Below are positions 32,838-43,690 of a stretch of 64,000 bases of DNA, one piece after another (the first letter of the stretch is position 1; each line of letters opens with the position of its first letter). The position numbers and the translations under genes are program-made. A model generated the notes under the pieces. It did no database searches, was not told the DNA's origin, and saw only the letters and a list, made by a program, of their open reading frames with translations. This DNA comes from Bradysia coprophila. Its lineage: Eukaryota > Arthropoda > Insecta > Diptera > Sciaridae. Location: the NCBI RefSeq assembly GCF_014529535.1, contig NW_023503376.1:6397716-6461715 (forward strand). Direction: 5' to 3'.

Positions 32838-33230
32838 AATCAGGATTGAAGCCGACGGAAATCAAAACGAGCTAAAGCTCAAATGAATAGTCGTTCCAAT
32901 CTGAGGTCCATTTCGATGAACAACTTTTTTTCTCTAAAAAATTTTGTTGAGCTGACATGACCCTTAGAAAAAATTTCTTCGGAGTTGTCGCAAAAATCGT
33001 TTTCTATCAATAGCTACAACATGCGAGATGTAAATAAAGTCAAATTGTGTACGTTTATGAAGGACGATGAGGGGTATATTGTTGACCAACAAACACCCAC
33101 AAGTGAAAATCCTCGAAAAAACTGAAATTTTTGAAGTGCTCTGGGTGGTTGGGAAAATTGCGAAATTCTCAGATAACGACAATTCGTTTGAGCTATAGCT
33201 CGTTGGGGTCGCAGTCGGCTTGAATCCCGA
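32838..33230. mobile_element. Foldback element just upstream of zinc-finger gene 3
   Basis: Inverted ends about 40 bp long: AATCAGGATTGAAGCCGAC followed by CGAGCTAAAGCTCAAA at the left, TTTGAGCTATAGCTCG and GTCGGCTTGAATCCCGAC at the right. Non-coding interior. Confidence 0.7.
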
Positions 33231-33302
33231 CTGTTCGAAGTTTTTGCGAATTGACTCTTAACTTTTCATCTGTATCACCATCAGAATTCCACAATTCACA
33301 AT

Positions 33303-33371
33303 GATGACAACACTGCTGACAAATGCGTTTCTGACACAGTTTGACTTTGACAGTCAGTTTGTTTACAAAAA
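33303..33371 (+). promoter_or_regulatory. Conserved promoter block of zinc-finger gene 3
   Basis: Shorter version of the block: AACACTGCTGACAAATGCGTTT, then GACAGTCAGTTTGTTTAC. TTGTTTAC is at 33359-33366. Confidence 0.6.
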
Positions 33372-33427
33372 AGGAAAGAAATATTTTTGCGAAGTTGGGA
33401 GCTTGATAAATTCGATTCGGATTCAAA

Positions 33428-35700
33428 ATGTTGGAAGGTAACTAAAGAAAGACTTTTCTATTTAAAAAGAAAGGTTAATTGAGTATATGATTGACTTTGT
33501 TTAGATGAGATTTGTGTCAATCTTGATTGGCCCTTTCACTTGCCAAATTATTTACCAAAAACAAATCTTTTAAGTTTCAACCAGCAACTTGGAGAAAGTG
33601 TGGCTTAAAACCGAGTCTACCTACGAAGAAGCAGACATAGTTAATGCCGACGAAATCACACCCCAAATATCAACAGCCAGTTCTACGATAAAGAAAGAGG
33701 AATCGGAAATGGTGTTCATCAAACCTGAATTTGCATTGGATAACCTAGCCGGTACTCAGTCATCAATTGTACAGTCAACGAACGATGCAAAGAAGAAATC
33801 CAACGGTAAAGTTCTGAAGAGCCAAGATCTCCAGCCAAAAGAAAAGCGATTTGTTTGCGGCCAATGTGGCGCTAGTTTAGCAAGTAGAAACACACTTCAA
33901 AACCATCAGCGAACCCATACCGGTGAGAAGCCCTTTATCTGTGAAGAATGTGGAAAGGGCTTCGCCGTAAACGCTGCTCTTGCCCGCCATAAACTGTTCC
34001 ATTCCGGGCTCAAGCCACACATTTGTTCGGAATGCGGAAGAGGATTCAGTCAGAGTTGTCAACTGAAGTCACATAAATTGACGCATACCGGAGTCAAACA
34101 CCTGGTGTGCGAGGACTGTGGAGCAAAGTTTTCAACGTCATCTGGCTTCCGAATCCATCGACGATCGCATACCGGTGAGCGACCCTTTGTCTGCTCGGAA
34201 TGTGGAGAGGGATTCGTTCGGAAGAAAGCTCTCACGCGACACATCCTTGATCACTCTGGGGAAAAAAAATTCGCTTGCGACCAGTGCGACATGAGATTCT
34301 TCGAGAAGAATTTGTTGCAATCGCACCAGAAAACCCACTCGGATCATAAGCCCTTCGTTTGTGAATGTGGTAAGGGATTCTATCACAGGGCCGGTCTAAA
34401 GTCACACAAAGATACACATTTGGAAGTTAGGCCGCACGCTTGTCAAATCTGCGGTAAACGTTTCACACAAGGTGGCACCTTAAAGATACATATGGTTACG
34501 CATAGTGACGTGAGGCCCTTCGGTTGTGAAGTATGTGACATGAGATTCACACAAAGTTTCACATTGAAGACGCACATGCTGAAGAAGCATGGCCAACTAC
34601 CAACGCCTAAACCCAAAAAGCAGGTGAAGATGCGAAATCGAGTGCCTGCTGTTGAGACAGAGGTGAAAAGTGATAGCTGCGATGGAAACGCAGAAAGGAT
34701 GGAATCATCAAACGGTCAAGCCGTAAATTCGTCCCAAAAAGCAAACCAAAACTCGGGTCGTCCTCCAAACATCGATGACGGATTTAATGAATTTCATGGA
34801 ACGTCGGATAAGTCACAAACAAAATCAGTTTTCATGACCGTGAATGGTGACAGTGATGATAAAACCTGTCTCGAAATACAACAACCGGAGCAAATGGATG
34901 AAATGGACACCAGTGTAGAGCAAATAAAAGTGGAACCGGTGGACAATATTGAAAATATGAATTGTAATGATGACGAAAGTGAACCAGCAGCACCCAATCA
35001 AGTCAAACAAAATCGTTCGGAAAACAAACCAGATCCATCGGTTGAATTACCATTCTCTTGCGACAAATGCGACAGAAAGTTCTTATTGAATTCGGGTCTG
35101 AAAAGGCATCAACGAAAGCATAGAGAACGCACCCAAATAATTTGTGACGAATGTGGCAAAGGGTTCAAGCATAACTATCTACTCGAAATACATAAGCGCT
35201 CACACTCCGGAATTAAACCATTCAAGTGTGATGAATGCGGAGCCACCTTCACCCAGAGATGCAACTTAAGCACACACAAATTGAGCCACAGCGATCTTAA
35301 GCCATTTTCGTGTGATGTGTGCTCCATGAGCTTTTCGAAAAAGGCTGGCCTCAAAACGCATAAGCTAACCCATACGAAGGAGAAACCGTTTGCGTGTGAT
35401 GTATGCGGTCTAAGATTCACACTGAAGCATCGGGTAAAGCTGCATATGCGTTCACATACCGGTGATAAGCCCTACGCCTGTGAAGAATGTGGTGCAAGAT
35501 TTGGCCAAAAATGGTATTTAACCACGCACTTGAAGATTCATGCCGGTTTGAAGCCATTTTCGTGTGACGAATGTCCTTCCACGTTTATCTCGAAATCCTC
35601 ATTGAAAGTACACAAAGGGTACTCTCATCGCGGAGTTGACGAGCTTTCACCTCGTCACAGACGTAGGATGCAGAAGCTGCTTGCACAAGGAAAAACATAG
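33428..35700 (+). CDS. C2H2 zinc-finger protein, paralogue 3 (16 fingers)
   Basis: Exon 1 coding 33428..33437, intron 33438..33574, exon 2 33575..35700; 711 aa. Layout as in paralogues 1 and 2: acidic N-terminus (with an extra S-S-I-V-Q insertion), nine fingers, about 140-aa linker with S-V-E-L-P-F at its end, seven fingers, and a C-terminal tail SPRHRRRMQKL. Finger 7 is again C-x-C (FVCECGKGF). Nearly identical to paralogue 1 over fingers 3-8 and the linker, suggesting a recent duplication or gene conversion. AATAAA begins 6 bases after the stop (35706). Confidence 0.9.
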
Positions 35701-36755
35701 CGGCGAATAAAGATTTTAATTTAGTTCAAAATGAGTTTTAAATAATAAATTACTTCCACCGCATCCAATGAATCTGCTATTTCCTATGAATTCGCTGTTA
35801 GAATGCTCTTTCCCCATTCGAATATAGAACATAAATAGGAATTCTCTTTAATGTGATTCATCGATCCCATTCTGTTTGTAAAAAAAACTAAGTCGACGGC
35901 ACTGGATACTTAAAATCTTCTCGGAAAGTTATTTATTACAGAATTAATATAAAGGTTGAAATAAAAAATTCAAAAAGGCAGTTAAAAAGAATTAAATAGG
36001 CAGATACACACAGGGCAGTTTAAAATAAATAATTCTGGAGATAAAAAAGGCAGTTAAAAATAAATAAAAAGGCAGATAGGCAGTTGAGTTAAAAAATACA
36101 AAATTACAGATAAAAAATTCAAAAAGGCAGATAACACTTTTCCAAAAAGCAGTTAAAAATCAATAAAAAAGCAGAAGAGGTGGTTGAGTTCAAAAATCCG
36201 AAATTGCAGACAAAAAATTCAAAAAGGCAGATAGCACTTTTTCAAAAAGGCAGTTAAAAACAAATAAAAAGGCAGATAGGCAGTTGAGTTAAAAAATACA
36301 AAATGGCAGTTATAAAATTCAAAAAAGGAGATAACACTTTTTCAAAAAGGGAGTTAAAAATAAATAAAAATACAGTATAGGTGGTTGAGTAAAAAAAATT
36401 CAAAAAAGCAGATAGTACTTTCAATAAAGGCAGTCATTCTAATTAATTGTACTCTCCCAGGTGCACCCATGAAATCTTCGATGTATGTATATGCACATAT
36501 GCTACAATGACGAATTGAGTTTAGATGGAAGTCAAGTATCACCTCAACCCAATGTACAATGACACACCACGTGCAGTCGAATTGAGTTGACATAATTACA
36601 GCCTTCAAAGAAGTCACAGATTTAGCTGAAATAGTACATTGAATGACAAGGGGCGAAAGTAAAAAATGCAGCCCTGTGCGAAATTTGCTGCCCCCGCCGA
36701 AGGTAAAGAGTAGAAGGTAACGTCGATACGTTGCAAAATTTGAAAATTTAAATAT
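35701..36755. repeat. About 100-bp AT-rich tandem repeats (GGCAGTTAAAAATAAATAAA)
   Basis: Between about 35960 and 36440 blocks such as CAAAAAGGCAGATA recur at 36121, 36221 and 36321 (100-bp period). Each unit includes GGCAGTTAAAAATAAATAAA and TGGTTGAGTT. Related units recur at 37790-38100 and, inverted, at 62820-63230. No gene. Confidence 0.75.
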
Positions 36756-38265
36756 AAAAAACTAAAAATTTTCAATGAAAAGATATTTTTTTGCACAGAA
36801 AATGTGTTTCACGTGTAAAATGTCTTTTAAATGGAAAATGTGTTTCACATGTAAAACATATTTCGTATGCAATGTTCGTGTTATTGAACTTCTCAGCAAT
36901 GAACGTTAACACAAGGTATGGTCGAATGTCAAACTTTGTATGGAGCGGAGGACATAGCGATTTCATATAAAGAACTCACATCCTATGAGAGGTGATTTTG
37001 TTTATATGAAATCGCTATGTCCTCAGGTTTGTATGAATAGACCATACCTGGTTTATACTTTCATTGCTTCTCTCTTACTTTTCCAATGATTCAATCATAG
37101 AAGTCTTGGTCGTCAGAAGTTTTCGAGAGCATTTGTTTCATAACACATCTTTAGGCATTGCGACCAAGGTTCCGACATAATGTTATTTTTATCGTTATTT
37201 TTTGTTCCGTGATGTAACGGTACAAAAACGGTCAACGTTTTTTCATAACCGAAAATTAAAAGTTACGGCTCGCAAAGTTACGCCCGTAACGAACATCTAT
37301 AACGTTATTTGTATCTGTAATGATATTTAAAAGCTACGGTTTCAGAATACTGAACTATTGTTAGAAATAGCATTATAACGTTACATGTGGTTGAATTTTT
37401 TAACGTTAAGAATTTAAGACAAAAAGTTCAACTGATAACGTTACAACTTTTTCTATAAAGTTATAACGTTAAGGAACCCTGATTGCGACAGAAAGGTTTT
37501 GAATTTTGATATTCAAAAGTCTTAGAATCTAAATGGTTTTAATAAGACTTTACTCTACGTCGAAAATGATTTTAGTTTTAGAATAATCTAAAGATTTGCA
37601 CAATATAATTTCTATACATGCGCAACCGTTCAGTTGGTTTGTGTATCGAACTTAATTATGGTTATCTATATGTGTTGTACACATTTTTCATTTTTCATTT
37701 CATTAGCGATACCGTGAGCGGTATTGGAAGTTCGGTATTGATACCGGTTTTAATACCGATATTGCATTCCCTAAAAGGTATAAATATGTGGTTGAATTAA
37801 AAAATACAAAATACAAGATAATAAATTTAAAAACTCAGTTAAAAATAAATAAAAAAGCAGATAGCACTTTTTCAAAAAAGCAGTTAAAAATAAATAAAAA
37901 GAAAGAATATGTGGTAGAGTCAAAAAATAGGAAATTGCAGATAGCACTTTTTCAAAAAGGCAGATAAAAATCTATAAAAAAGCAGAAGTGGTGGTTGAGT
38001 TAAGATTTATAAAATGATAGACAATAAATTGAAAAGGGCGGATACGACTTTCACAAAAAAGCAGTTAGAAACAAATAAAAAGGCAGTTAACAATACTGCA
38101 GTTTACACGGCCATAACTGCCTTTTTTCACAATTTGAACTCCGCGATTGCATTTTAATAACTGCCTGAATTTTTGAATTTTTTGCCTCCAAAATTATTTG
38201 TTTTCATTTGCATTTTTTATTTTTTTAACTGCTTTTTTCATTATTATATCTGCCGTTTATTGCGA
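36756..38265. repeat. Left arm of a long-range inverted repeat (partner 62635-64000)
   Basis: Reads as the reverse complement of 62635-64000 over about 1.4 kb. Paired landmarks: AAGATATTTTTTTGCA (36780 / 63965), AAAACGGTCAACGTTTTTTC (37214 / 63490), GATACCGTGAGCGGTATTGG (37708 / 63297), and GCCGTTTATTGCGAACC (38253 / 62637). It includes GGCAG-type tandem units. Probably a transposable element; it has no coding region I can identify. Confidence 0.8.
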
Positions 38266-38502
38266 ACCTTTATTACACAGTATGCAAAGATGATGAAAAA
38301 TTTTAATTTCATTTTTTTTAAATTTATTAAATAAACAGAAGGTAATACAAACAATAAAAAGATATGCTGTTCACAGCATGCTGTACAGTTTTTAAATCAT
38401 TTCCAACCCTGGCTGCAACCCTCACACTTGGCAAAATAAGTTCCAAACAAAACATAGTCTACTATTTCGTGCAGTACTCTCTGCGCAGAGCAATGCTCTG
38501 CT

Positions 38503-39148
38503 TTAAAATTGGTCAACTCTTCGATCAGAAATACTAAAGTACGTTTTGATCATGATACCGACTACACCTTGAAAGCCGCTAGTCAGATTTGTTTCAACAC
38601 GATATCGACCAGAAGGCAAAATTTGTCCGAAATTCAATATAGCTAACGGGAAGCTTTTCACTTTTCCATAATAGTTGCCTGGTGTGTACGGGCATCTTCG
38701 AAAAGCATTGGTATAATTTTGCGTTTTTTCTTTAACGATTTTTGTGAGTAAATTTCCGTCTCCTCCTTCCTGGGCTTTACAAATATCCTCCCACACGTCA
38801 AGCAATTTTCTAAATACGTTTGAGCTATATTGACGATAAATTACAACGTGTCCAAATACAGATTCGTAAGTTCGATTTAGTGACAATTCTCCATCAAAGT
38901 GCATAGATGTGTGATTCAGTTTTTTTAGAACAAATTTTACTAATTTCAATCCAGTATTGGGCATCACTTTCACTTGAGTTCTTTCGAAAGTAAAAGTGTT
39001 AAGCTGAAGTACAGAAAGAATTTATTTTGAATGAATCTTCATATCTTGAATAGGCTGTGATAAGTAGTAGTACCTCCTTGATCGTAGAAACAGAACAAAA
39101 TAATACCAACGATGCGGAAAGATACAACAAATACCTGGTCGACTGCAT
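38503..39148 (-). CDS. DUF1091-family secreted protein, copy 1
   Basis: Two exons: 39148..39074 (25 aa) and 39003..38503; the 70-nt intron has GTACTA donor and TTCAG acceptor; 191 aa. Exon 1 is a signal peptide (MQSTRYLLYLSASLVLFC). The body carries the DUF1091 block: FRKLLDVWEDIC, then CPYTPGNYYGKVKSF, then LPSGRYRVETNL. DUF1091 is an insect-expanded family of small secreted proteins with an ML-like fold; some members (CheB-like) act in contact chemosensation and others are uncharacterised. A TATA box lies 66 bp upstream. Duplicate at 42968-43616. Ligand unknown. Confidence 0.85.
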
Positions 39149-39213
39149 TACTTTTGTAAGGAAAAATTCTCTGCTCAAATATCAGACGACTAGCACTGGC
39201 TACAGAATTTCAC

Positions 39214-39222
39214 CTTTATATA
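39214..39222 (-). promoter_or_regulatory. TATA box of DUF1091 copy 1
   Basis: TATATAAAG on the minus strand, 66-74 bp before the ATG, within a segment conserved with the second copy. Confidence 0.65.
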
Positions 39223-40589
39223 GACAATTCAAAATCAATTTGGCAATTTAAATTATAATCGAAGATATTCAGGATATACGAATTACTCTAAAATTGTTAT
39301 GTAGGGAAGTTGCGGGAAGTACTAACAATTTATTGGCTTCCATTTTTGCACTCAAAAAAATAGGAGAATGTATTTTTAGTAAGATCAATTCATAGAATAA
39401 GATAAAGTGGGTAGCAAAACAATCACGTTATTTCGCGCAAGTGAAACTTCAATGGGCCTGTTGTCCATGGAGGTGTATCACTTTTAATTCAGTTAAGATA
39501 ATTCAGTATTATTCTGGGTGAGTGGATTTCTTTTAAGCTCGACTTAACAGTCAGTAGGGGTAAACGACTATGGTTCGTATGAAGTCGTATGAAAACTTGA
39601 AAAATCTAACCTATGTCTAACTGTACGGGAATTTCATTCACTCTAAAGAGCTTTAAATGTTTTGTAGTCTAGTTCAGCTAAGAATATTTTGACTGTTCCG
39701 TCTTTCTTTGATTTTTAACTTTTACTTACACTGAATTTCCTACTGTGAGCCTCGCTTCCCAGACTGTAAAATCTGTTCATCTGAAACATTTCCCGCAAAT
39801 CTACAGCACTACGTTCTCTTCAGTTAATTACTTTTTTTTAACGTGACTCATCTCTGGTCTGTTTCATTATGAAAACGTACGTTTTAATGAAGTTAACTCA
39901 ATGGTGCTGAAAATTATGATGTCTCATAATGACTCACTGAATGACTTTTGATTGAAATGATGTAATTAGGGATTACAGACTGGAACTAAATTAAGTATTC
40001 ACGGCTTCTGGTTTAGTTTAAAAAAAAACTCGTACACAGTTCTTCTTTAAAAAAAATTTAAGAGGAGAAATTAAGTTGAGGACAGACAAGGTTTTGAAAG
40101 AATATGCGTTCTTTCAGAACTTTGTAGACAACCACTTGTTGTATCAAAACTTCATGCGATCATAATAAAAAATAGATAAAAAATTCAAAAATGGAGTAAA
40201 AAATTTGAAAGAGTAAGATATATTTTGGTATCTCTGTTATTGATTTTATCACATACGCGCGGTGTTCGGATGTCAAAATTACTCAACTAGAAGAATAATT
40301 CAAAAATTACACTTCAGTTCTATGTTGTTGTCTCGTTTTCGCTTATGTGATAAAATAGAGTACACATTTGTCACTATCAGTCTCGGCAAGCCTCGACTTC
40401 TTCGTGACAAGTGTGTAATATATATTATTATTGATTATTGAATCGACATTTCATATGTTTAATAGTGCAATATTTTAATATCTCAAAAAATATTATTATC
40501 GAAAATATTGTGCAAAATAGCAAAAAATTACGGCTCTACTCTACACGATGTGATTTTCAAAGGAGGCGAAGCATAATAGTTATTGATAC
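39223..40589. other. Intergenic, nothing recognised
   Basis: Part (39490-40080) resembles 43920-44640 loosely, so it belongs to the same duplication block as the DUF1091 genes. No gene supported. Confidence 0.5.
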
Positions 40590-40849
40590 CTAAGAGTAAT
40601 TATACCTAGAGAGGAAATTTCGAACAAAATTACGTAAAATACGTGGTCCCAACATGAAATACGAAATGTTTATTGGTATGTGTGTTTGCCCTCTTAATTA
40701 AGAGGGCAAATTGAACTATCAAAAGCGAAATAGCCGTCAGTGTATACATGTATTGGTGTAAAATCGTACGAAATGTGTATCTTATACAAACTGATGTTGG
40801 GACCACATTTCGTCGTACACATTTCCTCTCTAGTTATAATTACTCTAAG
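40590..40849. mobile_element. hAT-type MITE with 8-bp target duplication
   Basis: Termini CTAAGAGTAATTATACCTAG and the inverse of CTTAGAGTAATTATAACTAG. Flanked by ATTGATAC on both sides (40582-40589 and 40850-40857). 260 bp, non-coding. A 20-bp perfect palindrome (GCCCTCTTAATTAAGAGGGC) lies near 40690. Confidence 0.85.
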
Positions 40850-40889
40850 ATTGATACAACAAATTGCGAATTGGAGTTGTCAAGCACTA

Positions 40890-41415
40890 GCACCGAAGCT
40901 GACTTTGACGTCACTCACATAGAGGACTGAACCGAACAATGTTAGCTACTCTTTTTCATACAATTGCTATTAAAAAATGTAAAAAAAATAGTCAACAGGT
41001 GTGTTTTTGGCCTTCTCATTGAGTGATGTCAAAGTCAACTTCAACTGACTTTGACGTCAGTCACATAGAGGACTGAACCGATCAATGTTGGCTACTCTTT
41101 TTCATACAATTGCTATAGGTCTGTTCCAAGGCCATATCAATTGTCAAATTTGATCCATAGACAACATAACCTAAACAACTGCTCATGAAAAATGAGCTGC
41201 CGAAATAGGCGCGAAGCAGCTTCAATACGTAAATTTTTTTGAAAGATGTCACTATAAGTATACGGCGCCTCAAAATTTCAGCAAAAAACAAAGGTTATGT
41301 CGTCTATGGATCAAATCGTCGTGGTTCGGGTTGTCAAAGTTCGCCTTTACAGTTATTTGGAACAAACCTATTAAAAAATGTAAAAAAAATAGTCAACAGG
41401 TGTGTTTTTGGCCAC
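40890..41415. repeat. Local duplication; second unit disrupted by a MITE
   Basis: The sequence from GACTTTGACGTCA and CACATAGAGGACTGAACCG to GTCAACAGGTGTGTTTTTGGCC occurs at about 40898-41012 and again at about 41046-41413. The second is interrupted after TTGCTAT by the MITE at 41117-41369, so the first unit is the empty site. Confidence 0.9.
41117..41369. mobile_element. MITE, AGGTTTGTTCC family, copy 3
   Basis: Starts AGGTCTGTTCCAAGG and ends TTGGAACAAACCT; its orientation is opposite to the copies at 6586 and 28332. The flanks suggest a short duplication within CTAT. It contains about 90 bp of extra foldback sequence in the middle (AACAACTGCTCATG to GCGCCTCAAAATTTC). Confidence 0.85.
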
Positions 41416-42712
41416 CGAGTGCTTTGGAGTTGTTTATTTCTCTAGATCACATTGTGTGACAAAAAATACCAATTTTTTCAACTTGTTGCAACGTTGAAAA
41501 GCATTAGGGCGATTTTTAAATACTGGATTTTAGCTTACTTTTGATGATATCTATCCATCAGAATCCTTTTTGAAAAATGTACGACCGCAATTCCGACCAC
41601 AAATGTGGTAGCTTTCAACAGAAAATAGATTTGGTTGTAGCAGTTTGACTGGCTCTGAGAAACGTGAGCAGTTTATGAAAATTTCGTTAAACTGCTCACT
41701 TTTGTAAATTTATGTAATCTGCACGCACAGCTTTCTCCAAGCGGGTTTAGTTACGAGTAGCAAACCAATTTTTCTTTTAAAATTGACACATTTTTGCGTG
41801 CTTTAATGGTTTTACTTTTTCAATGGCCTCCCGGGACCTACGAGCCAATTTAAGTACGCAACGGGAGGTATGAAAGTCGAAATGGTTATTTGTCCAAGAC
41901 GAAGAGAGTTTGAAATTTTTTGAATTGTGATATTGGTAGAGGATTACTCATGATCTATTAAACAATGATAGTATACTCTATTATGATTATGGAGTCTACA
42001 TAATGATCAAAGATGCCAGAGAAGCAGATCCATATGCAGCAGTCATGGATGGAAATACTCATTAAGATTTAAAACCAAATTAAACCAGCTACTTGATAAA
42101 GCGCATAAAAAAGAAGAAAGACAATTTTGGAACGTTTTCGGGCTAGGAGCAACAAATATGGACCAGACTGAAACAAGTACATAAAACCAGCAATTAAATA
42201 TTGCATACATTTAAATCTCTTTATTATTTTGGCGTCGTATCGCCTGCCCAAAGAAATTGGTCAAGGCATAAGTACACGTTTCAGTTAATCGAAACGACAG
42301 ACAAAAACGAAAGTAGTGCGTAAATTGATTTTCATATATTTATTTACGCACTAGTGCGTAAATTGACGTTTGTAAAAAATGAGGATCACAGTGCATATAG
42401 AATATAAAATTCTTTTTAATGTGATCAGTGATTCCATAAAGTTATACTTGAGAGGTGGCGCTGATGCTAATCAGCACCAAAAAAATATATGGGCACCCAG
42501 CCAGGTTTAAAGATGACAGCGCCACCATGCCATATCTCGAGTGTAACTCTATGAGTGATTCATTGATCGCATTCTGGTTGTGAAGAAAAGCTAAATCAGC
42601 TAAATCGACGGCTCTGAGTACGTAAAGTATGAGAAGATTATGCAAAATTTTAATTTTAAATTTATTTTATTTGTTAAATAAAGACAAGTTAATGCAAAAG
42701 ATGTGCTATTTA
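41416..42712. other. Intergenic, nothing recognised
   Basis: AT-rich. At 42415-42550 a weak inverted pair around GGCGCTGATGC / GACAGCGCCACC is visible. No gene supported. Confidence 0.45.
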
Positions 42713-42845
42713 TAACGCACCAGCATTTGTGTATCTAGATGCCATAATCGGAAAATGTATCATACTTTCGACTTACACTCATAAAAACAAGTTCATACAA
42801 CTAAGACAGTTGTTATGTAGTTGTTAAGTGCAGTGCAAATGCTGG
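42713..42845. mobile_element. MITE with AACGCACCAGCAT terminus, copy 2
   Basis: Left end AACGCACCAGCATTTGTG as at 1647; interior CAAGTTCATACAACTAAGA shared; right end decayed (CAAATGCTGGAGAG). Confidence 0.6.
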
Positions 42846-42967
42846 AGAGTTTTTCACTCACTTCAAACCCTGGATGCAACCCTCACACTTGGCAAAATAA
42901 AAAGTTCCAAACGAAAACATAGTCTACTATTTCCCGCAGTTGTTTCCACGCAGAGCAATGCTCTGCT

Positions 42968-43616
42968 TCAAAATTGTTCAACTCTTCGATCAGAAATACT
43001 AATATACGCTTTCACCATGAGACCGACTGCACCTTGAAAACCGCTAGTCAGATTTACTTCAATACGATATCTTCCAGAAGGCAACATTTGCCCAAAGTTG
43101 AATGAAGCGAACGGGAAGCTTTTAACTTTTCCATAATAGTTACCCGGTGTGTACGGGCATCTTCGAAAAAAATTGGTGTAATTTTGCGTTTTTTCTTTAA
43201 CGATTTTTGTGAGTAAATTTCCGTCTCCTCCTTCCTCGGCTTCACAAACATCCTCCCACAGGTCAACCAGAAATTTTCTAAATTCGTTCGAACTAAATTG
43301 ACGATACACCACAACATGTGAAAATACAGATTCGTAAGTTCGATTTAAAGATAATTCCGCATCAACGTACAGATAACTGTTATTCAATTTTCTGACCACA
43401 TATTTTACTAATTTCAATCCAGTATTGGGCATCACTGTCAAGTCAGCTCTTTCGAAGGTAAAAGTGTTAAGCTGAAGTACAGGAAGAATTTATTTTGAAT
43501 GCATCTTCATATCTTGAATAGACTATGATAAGTAGTAGTACCTCCTTGATCGTAGAAACAGAACAAAATAATACCAACGATGCGGAAAGATACAACAGAT
43601 ACCTGATCGACTGCAT
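42968..43616 (-). CDS. DUF1091-family secreted protein, copy 2
   Basis: Exon 1 43616..43542 (25 aa, MQSIRYLLYLSASLVLFC signal peptide), intron 43541..43472, exon 2 43471..42968; 192 aa. Family blocks FRKFLVDLWEDVC, CPYTPGNYYGKVKSF and LPSGRYRIEVNL are present. One residue longer than copy 1 (an extra residue in the F-L-V-D-L-W stretch). Signal peptide and promoter are almost identical to copy 1 while the mature part differs at many positions. Both copies look intact. Confidence 0.85.
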
Positions 43617-43681
43617 TACGTTTGTAAGGAAAAATTCTCTTGACAAAATATCGGACGACTAGTTTTTCTACAGAATTTCAC

Positions 43682-43690
43682 CTTTATATA
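43682..43690 (-). promoter_or_regulatory. TATA box of DUF1091 copy 2
   Basis: TATATAAAG, same position relative to the ATG as in copy 1. Confidence 0.65.
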
